Positions 60,113-64,000 of a stretch of DNA of 64,000 nucleotides are shown one piece after another (position 1 is the stretch's first letter; each line of letters opens with the position of its first letter). The stretch covers positions 24,930-88,929 of the forward strand of contig NZ_JAMXXP010000010.1 of the NCBI RefSeq assembly GCF_024129355.1, given 5' to 3'. Both the position numbers and the translations under genes were made by a program. The DNA comes from Acinetobacter lwoffii (lineage in GTDB: Bacteria; Pseudomonadota; Gammaproteobacteria; Pseudomonadales; Moraxellaceae). Below the pieces are notes generated by a model. That model worked only from the letters and a program-made list of their open reading frames with translations. It made no database searches and was not told the origin of the DNA.

Positions 60113-60131
60113 AATGTTATATTATAACATT
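60113..60131. promoter_or_regulatory. Zur operator
   Basis: AATGTTATATTATAACATT has perfect nine-base arms around one T. It matches the Zur box described in Acinetobacter baumannii (GAAATGTTATA-N-TATAACATTTC type). It ends 30 bases before the zinc-receptor start codon. Confidence 0.85.
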
Positions 60132-60161
60132 CATCCAAAATACTGAATTTGAGCTTCGGTC

Positions 60162-62288
60162 ATGTCCTTTCCTAAGAATCTAATAACATTGTCAATTTTT
60201 GCTGTAGTTGCACCTACAGTATTTGCAGAGCAATCCTCATCTTCTATCCCGGTTCAGACCATGGACACGATTCAGGTGCAAGCTCATCCATTGGTGCAGA
60301 CTGCGGCGGATTTCGCGGTTGCGGATCAGGTCGTGAATCAGAAAGCGCTGTCTGAACGTGCCACCACCATTGGTGATGCCTTGGCAGATGAGCTGGGTGT
60401 TTATTCTAATCAATATGGTTCAGGCTCAAGCCGTCCTGTGATTCGTGGTCAAGATGGTCCACGTGTGAAAGTGTTGCAGCATGCGTCTGAAACAGCGGAT
60501 GTATCCACTTTGTCTCCTGACCATGCTGTCACCGTTGATCCGATTCTGGCAAAACAGGTGGAAGTAATTCGCGGTCCATCAACCTTGCTTTATGGTGCCG
60601 GTACAGTCGGTGGTCTGGTGAATGTCACTGATCAAAAAATTCCGACCCAGATGCCTGAAGATGGTTTGGAAGGTACAGTCGGCCTGCGTTATAACTCAGG
60701 CAGTGATGAAAAACTGGCAAGTGCTGGTGTGACAGCGGGTATTGGTGAAAACTTTGCTTTGCGTGTAGAAGGCTCAAAACGTAAAGCCAATGATTATATT
60801 GCACCGGATTATTTTCATGAGCATGATGACGAATTAGAAAAAGAACGTCGTGTGGGCAATACTTTTGCTGAAGGGCAAACAGTCAATATTGGCGGATCAT
60901 GGATTCATGATCGTGGTTTTGTTGGTTTGTCTTATAGTAACCGTCAGGATCAGTATGGTTTGCCAGGTCATAGTCATGAATATCATGGCTGTGAAATTCA
61001 TGGCGATCATTTTCACTGTCCAAAACCGGGTGAAGATGAGCACGATCATGAAGAAACCGCGGGTCCTTGGGTAGATTTAAAGTCTGAGCGTTATGATGTC
61101 CGTACCGAACTTGAACAGCCTTTTGCCGGTTTTGAAAAGTTACGTGCGCATGCCAGCTTTACCGATTATGAACATGATGAACTGGAAGAAAATGCAGTCA
61201 TCAGTAACTTTAAAAGCAAGGGCTATGATGCACGTTTAGAACTGGTGCATGTTCCTGTCGCAGGTTGGGAGGGGGTGATTGGAACCCAGCTTTCACAGCA
61301 GAAAATTAATTTATCGGCTCCAGAATCGCATAGTCATGCAGAACACGATCATGAAGGACATGAGCACGATCATAGTGAGCATGCGGATCATAATCATGAT
61401 GTGTTGATGGCAGATACCAAAACCCAAAAATACAGCCTTTTTGCTTTAGAACATAAGCAGTTCGGCGATGTTCATGTTGAACTTGGAGCACGTGTCGATC
61501 ATCAAAAAGTAAAAGTGGATTCGGAGCAAAAAGATTATTCCGGTACGGGTGTTTCTGCCTCTGCCGCTGCGAATTGGGAGTTTGCACCGAATTACAAACT
61601 GTCTGTAGTGGGATCACATCAACAGCGTTTGCCTCTAGCGCAAGAGCTGTATGCTGATGGTCTGCATTTTGCGACCAATACCTATGAAGTGGGGAATCCT
61701 GATCTTGATAAAGAAAGGTCAAATAATCTTGAATTAGGTCTGCACTATGCAGGGGATAAACTGGATTACCATGTGCATGTCTATCACAACTGGTTTGATG
61801 ATTATATTTATGGCGAAACGGTAGCGCAGAAAGGTAATTTGCGCGGCGTGCAATATACCCAAGACCAGGCCAGATTCTATGGCACTGAGGCTCAAGCCGG
61901 TTATCAGATCAATGATATGTACAAGCTGAGTGTCTTTGGCGATTATGTGCGTGGCAAAATTGAAGCTGAGAATGCACCACGTGTACCTGCAGGTCGTTTA
62001 GGAACAAAAGTTGAAGCAGACTTTGCCGATGGCTGGTCAGGTCTGGCTGAATATTATCATGTCTTTAATCAGGACAAGATCGCCAGCTATGAAGATGAAA
62101 CCCAGGGCTACAATATGGTGAATGTTGGCTTAAGCTATGCCAATAGCCTTGCAGATAACAATGCTTATCGGGTTTATTTCAAGGCCAATAACTTGCTTGA
62201 TGATCAGGTGTATTCACATACTTCCTTCCTGTCGAATATTCCGCAGGTGGGTCGCAACTTTAGCGTCGGTGTGCAGTATGATTTCTAA
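60162..62288 (+). CDS. znuD: ZnuD-like TonB-dependent zinc receptor
   Basis: A 708-residue outer-membrane receptor with a signal peptide ending VFAEQ, a TonB-box-like DTIQVQAH, a plug domain (SSRPVIRGQDGPRVKVLQHA, VIRGPSTLLYG) and a 22-strand barrel ending in Phe. Two extracellular loops are His-rich: residues about 273-300 (HSHEYHGCEIHGDHFHC) and 390-413 (SHAEHDHEGHEHDHSEHADH), as expected for zinc capture. The Zur operator 30 bases upstream means it is repressed when zinc is ample. A terminator follows. Confidence 0.93.
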   Translation: MSFPKNLITLSIFAVVAPTVFAEQSSSSIPVQTMDTIQVQAHPLVQTAADFAVADQVVNQKALSERATTIGDALADELGVYSNQYGSGSSRPVIRGQDGPRVKVLQHASETADVSTLSPDHAVTVDPILAKQVEVIRGPSTLLYGAGTVGGLVNVTDQKIPTQMPEDGLEGTVGLRYNSGSDEKLASAGVTAGIGENFALRVEGSKRKANDYIAPDYFHEHDDELEKERRVGNTFAEGQTVNIGGSWIHDRGFVGLSYSNRQDQYGLPGHSHEYHGCEIHGDHFHCPKPGEDEHDHEETAGPWVDLKSERYDVRTELEQPFAGFEKLRAHASFTDYEHDELEENAVISNFKSKGYDARLELVHVPVAGWEGVIGTQLSQQKINLSAPESHSHAEHDHEGHEHDHSEHADHNHDVLMADTKTQKYSLFALEHKQFGDVHVELGARVDHQKVKVDSEQKDYSGTGVSASAAANWEFAPNYKLSVVGSHQQRLPLAQELYADGLHFATNTYEVGNPDLDKERSNNLELGLHYAGDKLDYHVHVYHNWFDDYIYGETVAQKGNLRGVQYTQDQARFYGTEAQAGYQINDMYKLSVFGDYVRGKIEAENAPRVPAGRLGTKVEADFADGWSGLAEYYHVFNQDKIASYEDETQGYNMVNVGLSYANSLADNNAYRVYFKANNLLDDQVYSHTSFLSNIPQVGRNFSVGVQYDF

Positions 62289-62358
62289 CAGGTCTACTGA
62301 AATAATCGACTAAATCATCTAGATCTCACTGAAATCTACTTGAAAAATCATAAGATAA

Positions 62359-62391
62359 AACCTAGCCTGAGTATATTGGGTTAGGTTTTTT
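62359..62391 (+). terminator. terminator after znuD, abutting the next start codon
   Basis: AACCTA pairs with TAGGTT around a loop, with a GCC/GGG inner contact, and a T-run follows. It ends four bases before the phospholipase start codon, and the only AGG-type ribosome-binding site for that gene lies in the right arm. Confidence 0.7.
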
Positions 62392-62394
62392 CTT

Positions 62395-63858
62395 ATGCGT
62401 ATCTTTCAACGAATTCACAATAAATTAAACTGGTCGAATCGCCGTTATGTGGCTTTGATCATTAGTATGCTGGCCGTGGGTTATCTGGCTTCGGCGATCT
62501 ACCACACGTATAAGCCTTTGCCGGAAGGTCTGAATTATACGGGCAAGCTGCGCCATGCCGAAGTCAAGTTTCTAGCCGATCAGACTTATCTGGATGCCGA
62601 AGGAAAACAGCATTTAGATCATCGTATTTTTAATGAAATGCTGAAAATGATTGAAGAGGCCAAATCGCTGATTGTGCTGGATATGTTTTTATTTAATCAG
62701 CAAACCGGTGCATCTACGCAGCAGCATCAGGCATTGAGTCAACAGCTGAGTGATGCTTTAATCAGTAAGCGCCTGCTGCAGCCTGAGGTAGAAATCAAAT
62801 TTATTACCGATCCGATCAATTCAGTTTATGGCGGGATTAGATCCGAGCAGTATCGGGAATTACGTCAGCACGGTATTGATGTGATTGAAACCAATCTGAC
62901 GCCGTTGCGGGCGTCCAATCCGAGCTGGTCGGGGTTCTGGTATTTATGTTGCCAGGGCATTGGTAATAATCCGGAAACAGGCTGGTTACCGAATCCATTT
63001 GGCCCAGAAAAAATTACTCTGCGCAGTTATTTTGATTTATTTAACTTTAAAGCCAATCATCGTAAAACCTTGGTGGTAGACACCGATCAGGGCTGGAAAG
63101 CGCTGGTCACCTCCATGAATCCGCATGATGGGAGTTCGCGGCATTCCAATATCGGTTTATTGGTCTGGGGAACCACAGCCGTGGATATTCTGAGAACAGA
63201 ACAATCGGTTGGTATCATGTCACAGGCCAATATGCCAGCCATTATCGCGGGCGATTTTCAGGCAGAAAATACCCAGCCACAGGTGCAGGTCCTGACGGAA
63301 AAAGCCATTTATGATGCGACTTTAAATCTGATTCAGACGGCGAAAGAAAATGAACAGATTGATCTGGCCATGTTTTATCTGTCCGAGCGCAAGATTATTA
63401 AAAGTCTGATCGCGGCGCATGAACGCAAGGTTAAGGTTCGGGTTTTACTCGATCCCAATAAAGATGCCTTTGGCCGTGAGAAAAACGGGATTCCAAACCG
63501 ACAGGTGGCTTCGGAACTGCACAAGGCAGGCATTGATGTACGTTGGTGCAATACCCAGGGTGAGCAATGTCATAGCAAAATATTGATGAAGCGTAATGCT
63601 CAGCAGGCTGAAATGATTTTAGGCTCGGCCAATTTTACAGTACGGAATTTGAAAAACTATAATCTGGAAACCAATATGCGCGTGGTGGGGCAGCCTCAGG
63701 CCGAAGTCTTTAGGGATGCTCAGCAATATTTTGAGGGTGCATGGTCAAATCTGAATGGCCGTTCGATGAGCGTAGATTACACTCAATATGCAGAAAACTC
63801 GTTCTTTAAATATTGGCTGTACCGCTTTATGGAATGGAGCGGCTGGTCGACGTTTTAG
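62395..63858 (+). CDS. phospholipase D/cardiolipin synthase-like protein
   Basis: A 487-residue member of the phospholipase D superfamily with one N-terminal membrane anchor (YVALIISMLAVGYLASAIY). The first catalytic motif HRKTLVVD (residue 222 onward) has the full HXKX4D. The second, HSKILMKR (residue 393 onward), keeps His and Lys but has Arg in place of Asp, followed by the expected GSANFT. The enzyme may cleave or transfer phosphatidyl groups at the inner membrane. Three phospholipase D-type proteins are known in A. baumannii; which this matches is not determined. Confidence 0.82.
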   Translation: MRIFQRIHNKLNWSNRRYVALIISMLAVGYLASAIYHTYKPLPEGLNYTGKLRHAEVKFLADQTYLDAEGKQHLDHRIFNEMLKMIEEAKSLIVLDMFLFNQQTGASTQQHQALSQQLSDALISKRLLQPEVEIKFITDPINSVYGGIRSEQYRELRQHGIDVIETNLTPLRASNPSWSGFWYLCCQGIGNNPETGWLPNPFGPEKITLRSYFDLFNFKANHRKTLVVDTDQGWKALVTSMNPHDGSSRHSNIGLLVWGTTAVDILRTEQSVGIMSQANMPAIIAGDFQAENTQPQVQVLTEKAIYDATLNLIQTAKENEQIDLAMFYLSERKIIKSLIAAHERKVKVRVLLDPNKDAFGREKNGIPNRQVASELHKAGIDVRWCNTQGEQCHSKILMKRNAQQAEMILGSANFTVRNLKNYNLETNMRVVGQPQAEVFRDAQQYFEGAWSNLNGRSMSVDYTQYAENSFFKYWLYRFMEWSGWSTF

Positions 63859-63881
63859 CATCTCTAATAATCTCCCTAAAT

Positions 63882-63900
63882 CCCTCTTTTGAAAAGAGGG
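63882..63900. repeat. REP-like palindrome
   Basis: CCCTCTTTTGAAAAGAGGG has nine-base arms around a G. The flanking CTCCCTAAA and TTTACCTC resemble the paired element at 7729-7805. It lies 24 bases after the phospholipase stop. Confidence 0.65.
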
Positions 63901-64000
63901 ACTTTACCTCACTGCTGTCCCATAGTTTGCTTTAAATAAAAAAACCTGAGTCCTAACAGTTAAAATATGAGTGCAAACAAACACTTTAACGACCAGGATT

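Noticed and set aside
63906..64000. Possible 3' end of a minus-strand gene (frame ending Asn-Pro-Gly-Arg-stop at the right edge)
   Set aside because: Only a few codons are visible, so no gene can be supported.

Overview
The window is a chromosomal segment of an Acinetobacter species (Gammaproteobacteria, Moraxellaceae). The evidence is the protein sequences, the moderate-to-low G+C and the gene order: the rlmN-pilF-rodZ-ispG-hisS-yfgM-bamB-der block, ilvI-ilvH-ilvC, and a glycosyltransferase cluster between ilvE and aspS, which is the known position of the lipooligosaccharide outer-core (OC) locus in this genus. The species cannot be fixed from sequence alone. I see no rRNA, tRNA, CRISPR array, transposase or integrase.

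Layout. 1-6 kb: a Sel1-repeat protein faces a macA-macB-outer-membrane-factor efflux operon on the minus strand. 6-11 kb, minus strand: leuS, lptE and holA, with REP-like palindromes between leuS and lptE, and a small DUF4124 protein. 11.6-14.9 kb: ilvI-ilvH-ilvC for branched-chain amino acids, with hairpins in the leader and between ilvH and ilvC. 15.0-21.2 kb: an A+T-rich accessory segment that starts with a decayed copy of the ilvC 3' end. It holds a DUF2971 gene broken by an amber codon, about 0.9 kb of very A+T-rich non-coding DNA, and a four-gene chaperone-usher pilus operon.

21.3-32.8 kb: a glycosyltransferase and PAP2 phosphatase pair, iscX, ndk, and the conserved rlmN to der block (rRNA methylation, type IV pilus assembly, cell shape, isoprenoid synthesis, tRNA charging, outer-membrane protein assembly, ribosome GTPase). 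33.1-37.4 kb: three consecutive uncharacterised genes for exported proteins. The first two look related to FlgT/CsgG-type envelope proteins although Acinetobacter has no flagella; this is my best candidate for an undescribed system. 37.4-45.7 kb: a phosphopantetheinyl transferase, an SDR oxidoreductase, mazG, a ComEA-like protein, then pcnB-folK-panB-panC and rapZ-npr-darP. 46.4-51.4 kb: an orphan histidine kinase, glnE and ilvE.

51.5-57.2 kb: the OC-type locus. Four plus-strand genes (three glycosyltransferases and one unknown) converge on a minus-strand group (glycosyltransferase, lipid A-type acyltransferase, small membrane protein), and the two middle glycosyltransferase genes share a 12-bp palindrome as overlapping stop regions. 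57.3-64 kb: aspS, a DUF4184 membrane protein, a ZnuD-like TonB-dependent receptor behind a near-ideal Zur operator, and a phospholipase D-family protein, ending with another REP-like palindrome.
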